The notes beneath the pieces were generated by a model. The model ran no database searches. It saw only the letters and a list, made by a program, of their open reading frames with translations, and was not told the origin of the DNA. Positions 45,872-56,875 of a stretch of 64,000 bases of DNA are shown in pieces. The stretch's first letter is position 1, and every line of letters begins with the position of its first letter. This stretch comes from an uncultured Opitutia bacterium (lineage in GTDB: Bacteria; Verrucomicrobiota; Verrucomicrobiia; Opitutales; Opitutaceae): the NCBI GenBank assembly GCA_903834135.1, contig CAILHZ010000016.1:521001-585000 (forward strand), in the 5' to 3' direction. Position numbers and translations under genes: made by a program.

Positions 45872-46837
45872 ATGAAACCTTTTGTAGCCATATTGACCGT
45901 CTTAGGGGTCTCAACTAGCTTAGTAGCTTCTGAACCCAACAAGTCGTCAACAGACGACCTCTATCAGCTTGGTAAGCAATTGTTTGATCAGTACGCCCCA
46001 GCGGAGGTTAAGGCTCAGTATGACTTTCCATCAAGAGAAGAGGCAGATAAGACCTTGGTAAAGCTACAAGAGGCTTTAGACGGAGGCTCTTTTAAAGAGT
46101 TAGCACAGTATGAATCACAAGCTCAACTAATTCTTACTTTTCTTAAAACTATACCAGAACAGGCAGATACAACTGATTGGCTAGAATCTCGAATGGATGA
46201 AATTGAAGAGGCTAAAGCAGCAACGCTTGCCCCTGCAGTGATTGCTCCGCAAAAACAAGCTCGACTTGAATCGCCTGTTATATCTGCTGTTCCCAGCAAA
46301 CCACTACGAGGTACCGAACAAATACCTTATTATGCGCAGTGGCTTGTTCGTGCTAAAAATAAAACTAGGACTAATGTTGATCCAAGTTTAATTAAAACAT
46401 TACAGAAAGCATTTGAAGCTGAAGGTGTACCACCCCAACTCATATGGATAGCAGAAGCAGAATCCTCAATGAATCCCTCTGCGCGTAGTCCTTCTGGAGC
46501 ACGCGGTTTATTTCAACTCAAATCAGATACAGCTAAGGAATTTGGCTTAAGCACTTTTTTACCCGATGATCGCACTGATCCTTCTAAGTCTGCTCGTGCT
46601 GCAGCGCGCTATCTTAAACAATTAGGAAACGATCTAGGTTCGTGGCCACTAGCTTTAGCAGGCTACAATGCAGGTGAAAGTCGTGTTAAAAAATTACTCG
46701 AATCTCGCCATGCAAAAACGTATGCACAAATTGCAGATTCTTTGCCTGCAGGAACGCGCATGTATGTTCCCAAAGTGTTTTCAATTGTGGAAGTGCGCAC
46801 AGGCACTTCACTAGACCATATACCTCGACCTAATTAA
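45872..46837 (+). CDS. Exported lytic transglycosylase (SLT family)
   Basis: 321 residues from ATG 45872; an in-frame TTG at 45860 is less likely. Signal peptide about residues 1-19. Residues 25-130 are helical and probably interact with the wall. The SLT domain follows: IWIAEAESSMNPSARSPSGARGLFQL (catalytic Glu in AEAESS), DDRTDPSKSARAAARYL and ALAGYNAGESRV. It cleaves peptidoglycan to anhydro-muropeptides. It converges on atpC; a dyad (46834-46867) spans both stops. Confidence 0.9.
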   Translation: MKPFVAILTVLGVSTSLVASEPNKSSTDDLYQLGKQLFDQYAPAEVKAQYDFPSREEADKTLVKLQEALDGGSFKELAQYESQAQLILTFLKTIPEQADTTDWLESRMDEIEEAKAATLAPAVIAPQKQARLESPVISAVPSKPLRGTEQIPYYAQWLVRAKNKTRTNVDPSLIKTLQKAFEAEGVPPQLIWIAEAESSMNPSARSPSGARGLFQLKSDTAKEFGLSTFLPDDRTDPSKSARAAARYLKQLGNDLGSWPLALAGYNAGESRVKKLLESRHAKTYAQIADSLPAGTRMYVPKVFSIVEVRTGTSLDHIPRPN

Positions 46838-46867
46838 GCGTTTTGGCTTATTTGCCGCGACGCTTAA
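46834..46867. terminator. Inverted repeat between the transglycosylase gene and atpC
   Basis: TTAAGCG (46834-46840) and CGCTTAA (46861-46867) with an inner GGC/GCC pair form a weak hairpin over the two convergent stop codons. It may end the atp operon or the opposite gene, but lacks a good T-run. Confidence 0.4.
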
Positions 46868-47255
46868 GGCCTAGCTGTGCTACTGAATAACGAACAATAC
46901 TTTCGTTATGTTCAACTTCTGCAGGATTTAAAGTGGCTGCAGCAGCTAAAGCATCTTGAGCTCTTTTGAGCGCATCTTCTACTGCAGATTCATCAATCTT
47001 TTCTTCTTCAATCGCTCTTTGAGCTAGTACAGATACGCGGTCACCGATGACTTGGGCAAATCCATCACCAACAACAATTGCAATTGATTTACCGTCTTTA
47101 GTGATGCGCAGTTCTCCGCTTTGTACCTGGGTGATTAAAGGTATATGCCCAGGTAGAATTCCTACTTCGCCTTCCTTGGTAGGAAGCACGACAGTGTCGA
47201 TCGTATCTGAGTAGACACGAGCATAAGGAGTGACGATGTCTAACTTGAGGAGCAT
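46848..47255 (-). CDS. atpC: ATP synthase epsilon subunit
   Basis: 135 residues. Beta-sandwich LKLDIVTPYARVYSDTIDTVVLPTKEGEVGILPGHIPLITQVQSGELRI is diagnostic; a C-terminal helical hairpin follows (AVEDALKRAQDALAAA). It belongs to the F1 central stalk, couples rotation and can inhibit ATP hydrolysis. Last gene of the atp operon; it begins three bases after the atpD stop. Confidence 0.96.
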   Translation of the reverse strand: MLLKLDIVTPYARVYSDTIDTVVLPTKEGEVGILPGHIPLITQVQSGELRITKDGKSIAIVVGDGFAQVIGDRVSVLAQRAIEEEKIDESAVEDALKRAQDALAAAATLNPAEVEHNESIVRYSVAQLGLKRRGK

Positions 47256-47258
47256 CGG

Positions 47259-49575
<2,317 letters not shown>

Positions 49576-49595
49576 GAGCTTAAGCGGTGGGTTTC

Positions 49596-51122
49596 TTAGG
49601 CTGAGAAGGTTGACTGCCAGCTATCACAAGCTGTCTTTAGTTCTGCTTCAATTTCAGCATCCACTGCTGCTTTAGTACGAATCTTGGTTAACAACGTGTC
49701 ATGACGTGTTGTCATGAACGTTCTTAAGGAAGCCGCTGCACTCATCACTTTAGAAATAGTAAGGTTTTCGTAGTAGCCCTTTTGCATAGCCCAAAGTGTT
49801 ACGACCTGTAGCTCAATAGAGATTGGATCGAAAGCAGGCTGCTTGAAGAGTTCTACTACACGAGCACCACGATCAAGTTGTGATTTAGTTTTAGCATCTA
49901 AATCAGAACCGAATTGGGAGAATGCGGCTAGTTCACGGAATTGAGCGAGTTCACCCTTCAACTTACCAGCAACTTGTTTTGTAGCTTTTAATTGTGCAGC
50001 AGATCCTACACGTGATACGGATAGACCTACGGATACCGCTGGACGAATACCTTGATTGAATAAATCAGTTTCAAGGAAGATCTGTCCATCAGTGATCGAA
50101 ATTACGTTTGTAGGAATGTAAGCAGATACGTCGCCAGCAAGCGTTTCAATAATAGGCAGTGCTGTAAGAGATCCTTTACCATCAAGACGGGCTGAACGTT
50201 CAAGGAGGCGGCTATGTAAATAAAATACATCTCCTGGATATGCTTCACGACCAGAAGGACGCTTTAAAATTAATGAGATCTGACGATACGCTACAGCGTG
50301 CTTAGAAAGATCATCATACACGATCAAGGAATCCATGTTGTTTTCCATGAACCACTCGCCCATTGATGCACCGGAGTAAGGAGCGATGTATTGATTAGCT
50401 GCATTGTCAGCTGCAGGTGCTGCTACGATAATAGTGTATTCTAATGCACCTGCATTTTCTAAAGCAGCAATTGTACGAACAATGTTTGAATTCTTCTGAC
50501 CAATTGCTACGTAAATTGAATATACAGGACGGAACTTTGGATCGCCAGATGCGAGGCCAACTTTATTGATCTTTGCTTGGTTGATTATCGTATCAACGGC
50601 AATGGTAGTTTTTCCTGTACCACGGTCACCAATAATTAATTCACGCTGACCACGTCCGATTGGAATCATGGAATCAATTGCCATAATACCAGTTAGGAGT
50701 GGTTGGGTTACCGATTTACGTTCGATAATACCAGGGGCAATTTTTTCTACAGGATAAGTTTCTTTGGCATCAATCGGACCTTTGCCATCGATAGGTTGTC
50801 CAAGCGCATCTACTGCGCGGCCAAGAAGTGCTTTACCAACAGGAACAGACAATAGCTTGCCAGTTGTTTTAACTTCATCGCCTTCTTTAAGCTGAGATAC
50901 GTCACCTAAGATAACACAGCCTACTTCGTTTTCTTCTAAGTTAAGTGCGATACCAATAGCTCCGCCAGGGAACTGTACCATCTCATTATACATCACATCC
51001 GAGAGGCCGTCGATTTTAGCGACGCCGTCGGCAAGAGTGCGGATAGTACCGGTGTTCTTGCGTACCGCTTTGGCTGATAGCTTAGCAATTTGCTGTTCGA
51101 TTTGTTCTAGGACTGTGCTCAT
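49596..51122 (-). CDS. atpA: ATP synthase alpha subunit
   Basis: 508 residues. Walker A GDRGTGKT, then [12 protein letters not shown] and the signature [17 protein letters not shown]. Non-catalytic nucleotide-binding subunit of the F1 hexamer. ATG 51120-51122; 28 bases after atpH. Near its 3' end it carries one copy of the 13-mer GAACGTTCTTAAG (49716-49728). Confidence 0.98.
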   Translation of the reverse strand: MSTVLEQIEQQIAKLSAKAVRKNTGTIRTLADGVAKIDGLSDVMYNEMVQFPGGAIGIALNLEENEVGCVILGDVSQLKEGDEVKTTGKLLSVPVGKALLGRAVDALGQPIDGKGPIDAKETYPVEKIAPGIIERKSVTQPLLTGIMAIDSMIPIGRGQRELIIGDRGTGKTTIAVDTIINQAKINKVGLASGDPKFRPVYSIYVAIGQKNSNIVRTIAALENAGALEYTIIVAAPAADNAANQYIAPYSGASMGEWFMENNMDSLIVYDDLSKHAVAYRQISLILKRPSGREAYPGDVFYLHSRLLERSARLDGKGSLTALPIIETLAGDVSAYIPTNVISITDGQIFLETDLFNQGIRPAVSVGLSVSRVGSAAQLKATKQVAGKLKGELAQFRELAAFSQFGSDLDAKTKSQLDRGARVVELFKQPAFDPISIELQVVTLWAMQKGYYENLTISKVMSAAASLRTFMTTRHDTLLTKIRTKAAVDAEIEAELKTACDSWQSTFSA

Positions 51123-51150
51123 TCGCGTGGGAGAGTTAGACTGAAAGGGT

Positions 51151-51546
51151 TTATACGTTTTCCGCTAAGCTTGTTAATTGGCTTGAGAGGGATGATTCAA
51201 AAATATCATCGCCAAGACGTACACGGATACCAGCTAGTAAGTCTGGATTTGATTTAACCGTTGTAGTGATTGTGCGTTTAAATTTTGCTGTGAGTGTTGC
51301 TGCAATTGATTTTTGAATCGCATCAGAAATTGGGCCAGCATGTTCAATGATTGCTGCACTGCGACTAAGCTCTGCAGAGACTAAACGTTTGTATGCATTT
51401 AATACCATCACTGCATTAGCTGGTTTGTGCGCTTCAACATATTCTAATACACCAGCCACTTGACTTGGTGATACTGAGCCATCAACTACACTCAGCTTTA
51501 GGAGCTGACGTGCAAATTGTTCTGCAGCTTTAGATTGAACGGACAT
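51151..51546 (-). CDS. atpH: ATP synthase delta subunit, short form
   Basis: 131 residues, against about 175-185 in most bacteria. Position between atpF and atpA and the C-terminal [31 protein letters not shown], the delta signature, identify it. The start cannot be extended because atpF ends six bases upstream. The missing part is from the N-terminal helical bundle that grips the alpha subunit, so the peripheral-stalk contact must be reduced. It may be a lineage trait. Confidence 0.88.
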   Translation of the reverse strand: MSVQSKAAEQFARQLLKLSVVDGSVSPSQVAGVLEYVEAHKPANAVMVLNAYKRLVSAELSRSAAIIEHAGPISDAIQKSIAATLTAKFKRTITTTVKSNPDLLAGIRVRLGDDIFESSLSSQLTSLAENV

Positions 51547-51552
51547 TTTATA

Positions 51553-52110
51553 TTAGACGTTAGTTAGCTCTTTAGCAGCAGCATCGTTATAGCGTGAGCG
51601 GTCAGCATCTGATAGTTCACGTGCGAGTACTTTTTGTGTTGTAGCAACAACCAAGCGGGAAATTTCAGAGCGTGCCTCTGCAAGCATTTTTTTCTTTTCC
51701 AGTTCGATAGCAGCTTGGGCTTTAGCGAGAATCGCATTTGCTTTCTCGATAGCCTCCTGTTGCTGCTTATCTGCGAAATCCTTGGAGGATTTCTGAGTAT
51801 CAGCAACGAATTGAGCTGCTTTATTCTGAGCGTCTTTAAACTGCTGATCGTTTATTTGTTTAGCAGATTCTAATTCTGCTTTCATCTGCTCTGAGTATTT
51901 CAGACCAGCTTCAATTTGTTTTTGGCGCTCGTGTATCGTCCCCATGATTGGCTTGAACGCAAATTTCCAAAGAACAAATGCGACGATCGAGAAGTTGACG
52001 ACCTGGGCCAACAGACGTGGAAGATCGACACCGAAATCAGTACTGATTTTGGTTATCGTCTCGGTAAGTCCGCCGGACGCTTCTGCTAATAAAAACAGCG
52101 GATAGCTCAT
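51553..52110 (-). CDS. atpF: ATP synthase b subunit
   Basis: 185 residues. One membrane helix (LLAQVVNFSIVAFVLWKFAF, about 34-53) followed by a long charged coiled coil (residues 60-165) forming the peripheral stalk. ATG 52108-52110. It is separated from atpE by 69 bases that contain a perfect 13-bp stem-loop (52131-52161). Confidence 0.95.
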   Translation of the reverse strand: MSYPLFLLAEASGGLTETITKISTDFGVDLPRLLAQVVNFSIVAFVLWKFAFKPIMGTIHERQKQIEAGLKYSEQMKAELESAKQINDQQFKDAQNKAAQFVADTQKSSKDFADKQQQEAIEKANAILAKAQAAIELEKKKMLAEARSEISRLVVATTQKVLARELSDADRSRYNDAAAKELTNV

Positions 52111-52130
52111 GGGATTTTAAAAAAGGGAAG

Positions 52131-52161
52131 TGGTGGATTAAAACAGAATTTTAATCCACCA
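52131..52161 (-). promoter_or_regulatory. Intercistronic stem-loop between atpE and atpF
   Basis: TGGTGGATTAAAA (52131-52143) pairs perfectly with TTTTAATCCACCA (52149-52161), loop of five. On the minus strand CTTCCC and then six T follow, before atpF. It could protect the atpE message end or act as a partial terminator, raising c-subunit expression relative to b. Confidence 0.7.
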
Positions 52162-52179
52162 TGATCTAATTACGGTGAA

Positions 52180-52386
52180 TTATTTACCTAAGAACAAGGA
52201 GTAGAAGGCAACTGCTTCTGCAAGGGCCATTCCAAGAATGCCCTGAACAAGGATTTTACCTGATGCTGCTGGATTGCGGCCTACTGCTTCAACAGCCTTA
52301 GTACCAACGAATCCTACGCCAAGTGCGGCTCCGAGACAGCCTAGTGCGCCTTGTATGCTACCTGTGATTTCAGCGATGATGCTCAT
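52180..52386 (-). CDS. atpE: ATP synthase c subunit
   Basis: 68 residues: two membrane helices joined by the polar loop RNPAAS (R37, N38, P39). The ion-binding carboxylate is E57 in GMALAEAVAFY. The Gln and Ser ligands seen next to the Glu of sodium-dependent c-rings are missing at the expected places (E57 is followed by Ala), so a proton-driven ring is predicted. The AT-rich leader (AAATATATATATAAC) has no Shine-Dalgarno sequence. Confidence 0.96.
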   Translation of the reverse strand: MSIIAEITGSIQGALGCLGAALGVGFVGTKAVEAVGRNPAASGKILVQGILGMALAEAVAFYSLFLGK

Positions 52387-52474
52387 GTTATATATATATT
52401 TTATTGGTTTTTTGTTTCACTGTCCGCACGCATAGGCACGGTCCCAGTGTAAAGAGTGTGAGATTCTTGGAAGC

Positions 52475-53353
52475 TCAGTGGCTACCGTGATCCTCCTCGG
52501 CGTGATCGTCGCCGTGATTACAAATTAGTCCGATATAAACGCTCACTAATAATGTGAAGACTAAGGCTTGTACAAATCCGATTAACATTTCTAAGAAATA
52601 GAAAGGAATTGGTAGACCCCACTTCGATATCTCTGACATCGAGTGCATTAGGTTTTCGCCACCGTATACATTCCCAAATAAACGGAAGGATAAAGAAATT
52701 GGACGAAAGAGAATCGAAACGATTTCAATGATACCAACCAAGAAGAATACAACGTAAAGAAACAGATACAAAAGAAATGGAACTTCAGAACGCTCTGCCT
52801 TATTGCCGAATAGATCTTTATAGATCGCACCAAAACCTGCGTATCGAATAATAAAATATAACCATGCTATGAAAGAGACGATCGCAAGTGCGAAAGTCAT
52901 ATTCAAATCTGCATTTCCTGGACGAATAAATTCAAGCCAGCTGTTGGTTGCGTGGTCACGCACTAATAATGTACCAACGCCTGGAAATAAACCGCTCCAG
53001 TTTTGAATTAAAATAAATGTAAAAAGTGTGACTAGAACTGGAAATGTAGCCTTAGCTACTTTGTTTCCTACAATCGGTGAGGTTAGATCCAGGATTCCTT
53101 GTACCAAAGTTTCTACAACAATTTGGCCACCTGTTGGTTTTAATTTAGGTGTTCCAGCTGCTAGCCTAATCACTAAAATAATAACCAATGCAACTACCCA
53201 GCTAGTTACTATACTATTAGATACTGGAAGCGGTCCAATATTGAATAGGTTCTCAGCACTTTGGGATACCCCACTCTCTGCGGCATGAGCCTGCAGAGCT
53301 GCCATAAAAGGCAACGCGAGAAATGTTAGGTTTTTGATGCTGGAAAGGCGCAC
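52475..53353 (-). CDS. atpB: ATP synthase a subunit
   Basis: 292 residues. A hydrophobic N-terminal signal-like stretch (ITFLALPFMAALQAHA type) precedes about five or six membrane helices. The essential Arg lies in SLSFRLFGNVYGGENLM. The His-rich acidic tail GDDHAEEDHGSH is unusual but not unique. It forms the proton half-channels next to the c-ring. Start is GTG 53351-53353. First gene of atpBEFHAGDC; no atpI precedes it. Confidence 0.95.
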   Translation of the reverse strand: MRLSSIKNLTFLALPFMAALQAHAAESGVSQSAENLFNIGPLPVSNSIVTSWVVALVIILVIRLAAGTPKLKPTGGQIVVETLVQGILDLTSPIVGNKVAKATFPVLVTLFTFILIQNWSGLFPGVGTLLVRDHATNSWLEFIRPGNADLNMTFALAIVSFIAWLYFIIRYAGFGAIYKDLFGNKAERSEVPFLLYLFLYVVFFLVGIIEIVSILFRPISLSFRLFGNVYGGENLMHSMSEISKWGLPIPFYFLEMLIGFVQALVFTLLVSVYIGLICNHGDDHAEEDHGSH

Positions 53354-53798
53354 GCGAGGTTCGGTCGTTGTGTTTAAAGGTTAAACGAAGCCGGAGCTAC
53401 CTAGTTCAGTCAACCTTGGAAAAGACCAATTTGATGGAAACTTTAATATAATTAGGTAATTCGTTCACTAAAAAACGCCTTCTAATACTGAGGCCTAAAA
53501 CTTGAGTAAAAATTGCTACATTCAATAAATCATAAATAATTGATAATCAGTATATTACAATATATTAACCACTCGGTAGCGTGCAATTAAGGGTCTGTTT
53601 TTGGTGCTTTCGTTTATATAATCATATGAATAGTAATTATTTATGTAATTTAAAAGCCGTTACAATCGTTACTTTAACTTTAATTAGCCGCGAATGTCCG
53701 TTGAGTGACAGTATAGCTTCTACAGTGAGATCCGTTACAAACTGCGTTCTGTATCACTTAAGCTTACAGATAAGGCAATTTAAGGTAAATTGCCTACC
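53354..53798. other. Gene-free AT-rich leader upstream of atpB
   Basis: 445 bases with no convincing gene. It should hold the atp operon promoter. Visible structure: the palindrome TATATTACAATATA (53551-53564), and a 10-bp perfect hairpin AGGCAATTTA/TAAATTGCCT (53773-53795) three bases after the end of the decayed frame described next. No DnaA boxes matching TTATNCACA were seen. Confidence 0.55.
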
Positions 53799-54215
53799 TT
53801 ACTTAGCTGCCTTACTTATCAGGCTAAGACCTCGTAACTGACTTAGTACATTAGGATCACCATCAATCCCGAGAAATGCACTTTCTTACGTCATCAACCA
53901 TAAACTCACGCACTGAGGATAAACTGCCTGGTTCTATTACAATAGGGCTATCTAAAAATCGCTGCACAAACTATGGAGTGAACGTTCTTAAGCCTGTAAA
54001 CAAAACACGATCACAATAAGATTTAGTGATCGCGATTGGTGGACTTCAGGGAAGAAACTTTTTAGACAAAACATCTAGCATCCCTTGTTAAACGCTAACT
54101 AGAACTAAAAGTCCGTTTCAACTTGTAAGTGTATTTCATATATAAATACACCTTGTTTTTTAATTTCCGCAGCAAATTCGAATTTTAATTATCGAATTAT
54201 TTCTAAAATACTCAT
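53799..54215 (-). pseudogene. Decayed reading frame downstream of trmB
   Basis: An ATG (54213-54215) overlaps the trmB stop as ATGA, the layout of a coupled gene, but reading breaks at codon 9 (TAA 54189-54191) and again at TAG 54105-54107. After a frameshift there, protein-like sequence continues with three in-frame stops (MLDVLSKKFLP, then SPPIAITKSYCDRVLFTGL, then DSPIVIEPGSLSSVREFMV), and after another one-base shift ends with GIDGDPNVLSQLRGLSL and TAA 53799-53801. A hairpin follows directly. About 139 codons in all. I do not recognise the family; it could also be chance. Confidence 0.4.
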
Positions 54216-54808
54216 TTCACTTTTATTGCATTCAAAGAGTTGTGACCTTTTGAGCGAGCTTGGAAAACAGTTTCTTTATCAAATGGCCACGGATCATTTG
54301 TTATATTTAATTGTTTTTCCATAGTAACGTTTTTGTATACCGAATCAAAATATGGTTTATGATCGGTTCTAAAATACATTCGACCTGACAGCATTACTTT
54401 TTTGGATACAACTTCGATAAATTCTGGCTGCATGATGCGATTCTTGTGATGCCTACGTTTCGGCCACGGATCTGGAAACAGTACATAGACAGAGCTAAAT
54501 TTTATTTGCTCCGGCAGTGCAGCTATGAAGTCTAAAGCGTCTGCTCGCAAAAAATGTAGATTAGTTAGTTTAGCACGCTTCTTCTTTTTGTCTGCTCTAG
54601 TTATGCGGTCTTTTTCAATATCTAATCCAATGCAAAGTGCATTTGGGTGTGCCGCTGCATAAGCCGTTAAAAAATGTCCGTGTCCGCAGCCTACCTCCCA
54701 TACGATTTCCTTAGTGTCGATAAGTTCTTTTGAAATCCATTCGGCGAGTGCAAGGCGTCTAGATTTAACTAAATCAAAATAATCAGTCGTTCGGCTCAGT
54801 GTTTCCAT
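54212..54808 (-). CDS. trmB: tRNA (guanine-N7)-methyltransferase
   Basis: 198 residues. SAM-binding [16 protein letters not shown] and the signature [21 protein letters not shown] identify TrmB, which makes m7G46 in the tRNA variable loop. It overlaps mnmG by 26 bases (start 54806-54808), suggesting coupling. The stop is shared as ATGA with the start of a decayed frame. Confidence 0.94.
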   Translation of the reverse strand: METLSRTTDYFDLVKSRRLALAEWISKELIDTKEIVWEVGCGHGHFLTAYAAAHPNALCIGLDIEKDRITRADKKKKRAKLTNLHFLRADALDFIAALPEQIKFSSVYVLFPDPWPKRRHHKNRIMQPEFIEVVSKKVMLSGRMYFRTDHKPYFDSVYKNVTMEKQLNITNDPWPFDKETVFQARSKGHNSLNAIKVK

Positions 54809-56678
54809 CGCTTTTCTTTCCTCCCCTACTCGATTCTATGTAGATCATTAAAATGCTTACATCCGCAGGATTTACACCACTTATGCGGCTAGCTTGGCCT
54901 AGATTCTGGGGTTTAAATTCAGTTAATTTAAGGGCGCTTTCTTTGCGAAGGCCTTTAATGGTTTTATAGTCTATATCAGCTGGAAGCTTAATGTTTTCTA
55001 TATGATCGAGCTTAAGAATCTGCCTCTGTTCGCGTTCTAGATATCCTTGATAAACAACACGATATATAACTTCGGAACGAATTGCATCAGTTTCAGCTAA
55101 AAACTCTGCAGGAAGCTCAACTTTATCGTCTTGTCGACGCATATGAGCTGCCCACTTACCGCCTTTAGTGCTCTTCTCTTCGAAGAAGGAAATCCATTTT
55201 TGTATCTTTTGTTGTTTTGCCTCTATCCGACTTATTCTGCTTTCTGACAACAATTTAAAAGATTTTGCATAGTGCAATAAACGCAATTCAGCGCTTCCGT
55301 GATTAAATAATAGTCTATGCTCTGCCCTACTAGTAAACATACGGTAAGGTTCGTTGGTTCCTTTCGTTACTAGGTCATCAATCAGAACGCCGATATAAGA
55401 TTCATGGCGTTTCATAACCAGTGGCTCAAGGCCTCTAACTTTTTGTACTGCGTTTACTCCTGCTACTAATCCTTGCGAAGCTGCTTCTTCATAGCCTGAG
55501 GTTCCATTAATCTGCCCTGCTAAAAACAAATTTTCTACCTTCCTAGATTCCAGAGATGGATATAGCTGTGTAGGCTGCGCAAAGTCGTATTCAACAGCAT
55601 ATGCAGGTCTTAGTAAGACTGCATCTTCAAGACCTGGTATGCTATGGACCATATCCAGCTGCACGTCGAATGGTAGAGACGTAGATAAACCATTTATGTA
55701 GTATTCGTTCGTAGAACGTCCTTCAGGCTCTAGAAATAGCATATGCCTGGATTTATCTGCAAAACGTACAAATTTATCCTCTATGCTAGGGCAATAGCGT
55801 GGTCCTATTCCTTCTATCTCGCCACTATACATTGCTGACTTATGCAGGTTATCTCGAACTATTTTTGCCGTTTCAGGTGCTGTATACGTTATCCAGCACG
55901 AGATTTGTTCACTGCCCGGTTTCCATCCTAGACGAGTTTCTGTCGAATGTTCCACGTGGAACATATCTTCAACATCACGCGTATCATGGAATGCAAATAG
56001 TGTTGGGCTGCTATCACCTTTTTGTTCCTCTAGCTTGGTAAAGTTAATACTGCGACCTAGAATGCGTGGTGGTGTGCCTGTCTTTAAGCGTTCTAATTTG
56101 ATTCCTGCTTCGAGTAGACTTGATGAAAGGGATTTAGCGCTAAAGTCCCCCAGGCGACCCCCTTCATTCTTATTACTGCCTATATGCATTAGTCCTCTTA
56201 AGAAAGTTCCTGTGGTGATCACTACAGTCTTACCCATGAAATCAATATCTAGATTAGTGCGACATCCGATAACTTTACCGTCTTTGAATATCAAACCTGT
56301 GACCGTTGCTTGGAAAATTTGAAGGTTCTGCTGTAACTCTAAGGTATGTTTTAATCTGAACTGGTAAGCCTTTTTATCGCATTGAGCACGAGGGGATTGT
56401 ACTGCTGGACCTTTCGATTCGTTTAGTAATCTAAACTGTATTCCTGTTAGATCTGTATTGATTGCCATCTCACCGCCTAAAGCGTCTATCTCTCTTACCA
56501 TTTGTCCTTTAGCTTGACCGCCAATAGCTGGATTACAGCTCATCTGGGCAATGGTATCAATATTACCAGATAGAAGTAGGGTAGAGGCTCCCATGCGCGC
56601 TGCAGCAAGTGCAGCCTCAACACCCGCGTGTCCAGCTCCACAAACAATTACATCGAATGGTAAGTTATTGTATATCAA
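54783..56678 (-). CDS. mnmG: tRNA uridine 5-carboxymethylaminomethyl modification enzyme MnmG
   Basis: 631 residues. FAD-binding GAGHAG (14-19), then [40 protein letters not shown], and the C-terminal [15 protein letters not shown]-like [16 protein letters not shown]. With MnmE it modifies U34 of several tRNAs. Start appears to be TTG 56676-56678. The gene contains a perfect parS sequence at 55948-55963, which encodes the MFHVEH peptide near residue 239. The 197-base upstream gap holds the direct repeats ACTATAAGCC. Confidence 0.96.
   Translation of the reverse strand: MIYNNLPFDVIVCGAGHAGVEAALAAARMGASTLLLSGNIDTIAQMSCNPAIGGQAKGQMVREIDALGGEMAINTDLTGIQFRLLNESKGPAVQSPRAQCDKKAYQFRLKHTLELQQNLQIFQATVTGLIFKDGKVIGCRTNLDIDFMGKTVVITTGTFLRGLMHIGSNKNEGGRLGDFSAKSLSSSLLEAGIKLERLKTGTPPRILGRSINFTKLEEQKGDSSPTLFAFHDTRDVEDMFHVEHSTETRLGWKPGSEQISCWITYTAPETAKIVRDNLHKSAMYSGEIEGIGPRYCPSIEDKFVRFADKSRHMLFLEPEGRSTNEYYINGLSTSLPFDVQLDMVHSIPGLEDAVLLRPAYAVEYDFAQPTQLYPSLESRKVENLFLAGQINGTSGYEEAASQGLVAGVNAVQKVRGLEPLVMKRHESYIGVLIDDLVTKGTNEPYRMFTSRAEHRLLFNHGSAELRLLHYAKSFKLLSESRISRIEAKQQKIQKWISFFEEKSTKGGKWAAHMRRQDDKVELPAEFLAETDAIRSEVIYRVVYQGYLEREQRQILKLDHIENIKLPADIDYKTIKGLRKESALKLTEFKPQNLGQASRISGVNPADVSILMIYIESSRGGKKSDGNTEPND
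55948..55963. promoter_or_regulatory. parS centromere site (ParB-binding) within mnmG
   Basis: TGTTCCACGTGGAACA is a perfect 16-base palindrome, matching the bacterial parS consensus TGTTNCACGTGNAACA. ParB binds it and spreads, directing chromosome segregation together with ParA. Being read as MFHVEH inside a conserved gene is typical of embedded parS. No other full match was seen in the window. Confidence 0.9.
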
Positions 56679-56847
56679 CGTATTATGAATTTTTAATGTG
56701 TTTATTAGCGTAGACGATTAAGCGCTCCAGAAAAGGCTGTATTCTACAGGACTAAATAAACCTTAATATCGAATACAATTAGTAGCCATTCTTGCAACAC
56801 CAACACCAAAACGAATTTTTAGGCTAAGCCCAGGGTAGGCGATAATA

Positions 56848-56873
56848 ACTATAAGCCCACAGTACTATAAGCC
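56848..56873. repeat. Tandem direct repeat in the mnmG upstream region
   Basis: ACTATAAGCC occurs at 56848-56857 and 56864-56873, a 16-base period, between the mnmE stop and the mnmG start. GGCTAAGCC (56822-56830) lies beside it. A possible operator for mnmG. Confidence 0.5.
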
Positions 56874-56875
56874 TA

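Noticed and set aside
53581-53841. 86-codon plus-strand frame in the atpB upstream gap
   Set aside because: Composition is rich in Cys, Leu and Arg without domain pattern, and it runs opposite to the decayed frame and the hairpin. It looks like chance.
53354-54211. Replication origin in the atpB-trmB gap
   Set aside because: Position near parS and AT-richness were suggestive, but no DnaA boxes or 13-mer-type repeats were seen, and a decayed gene explains part of the gap.
55948-55963. Reading the mnmG palindrome as a LexA box
   Set aside because: It has TGTTC and GAACA but six bases between them, not four, and the CACGTG centre is the parS hallmark.
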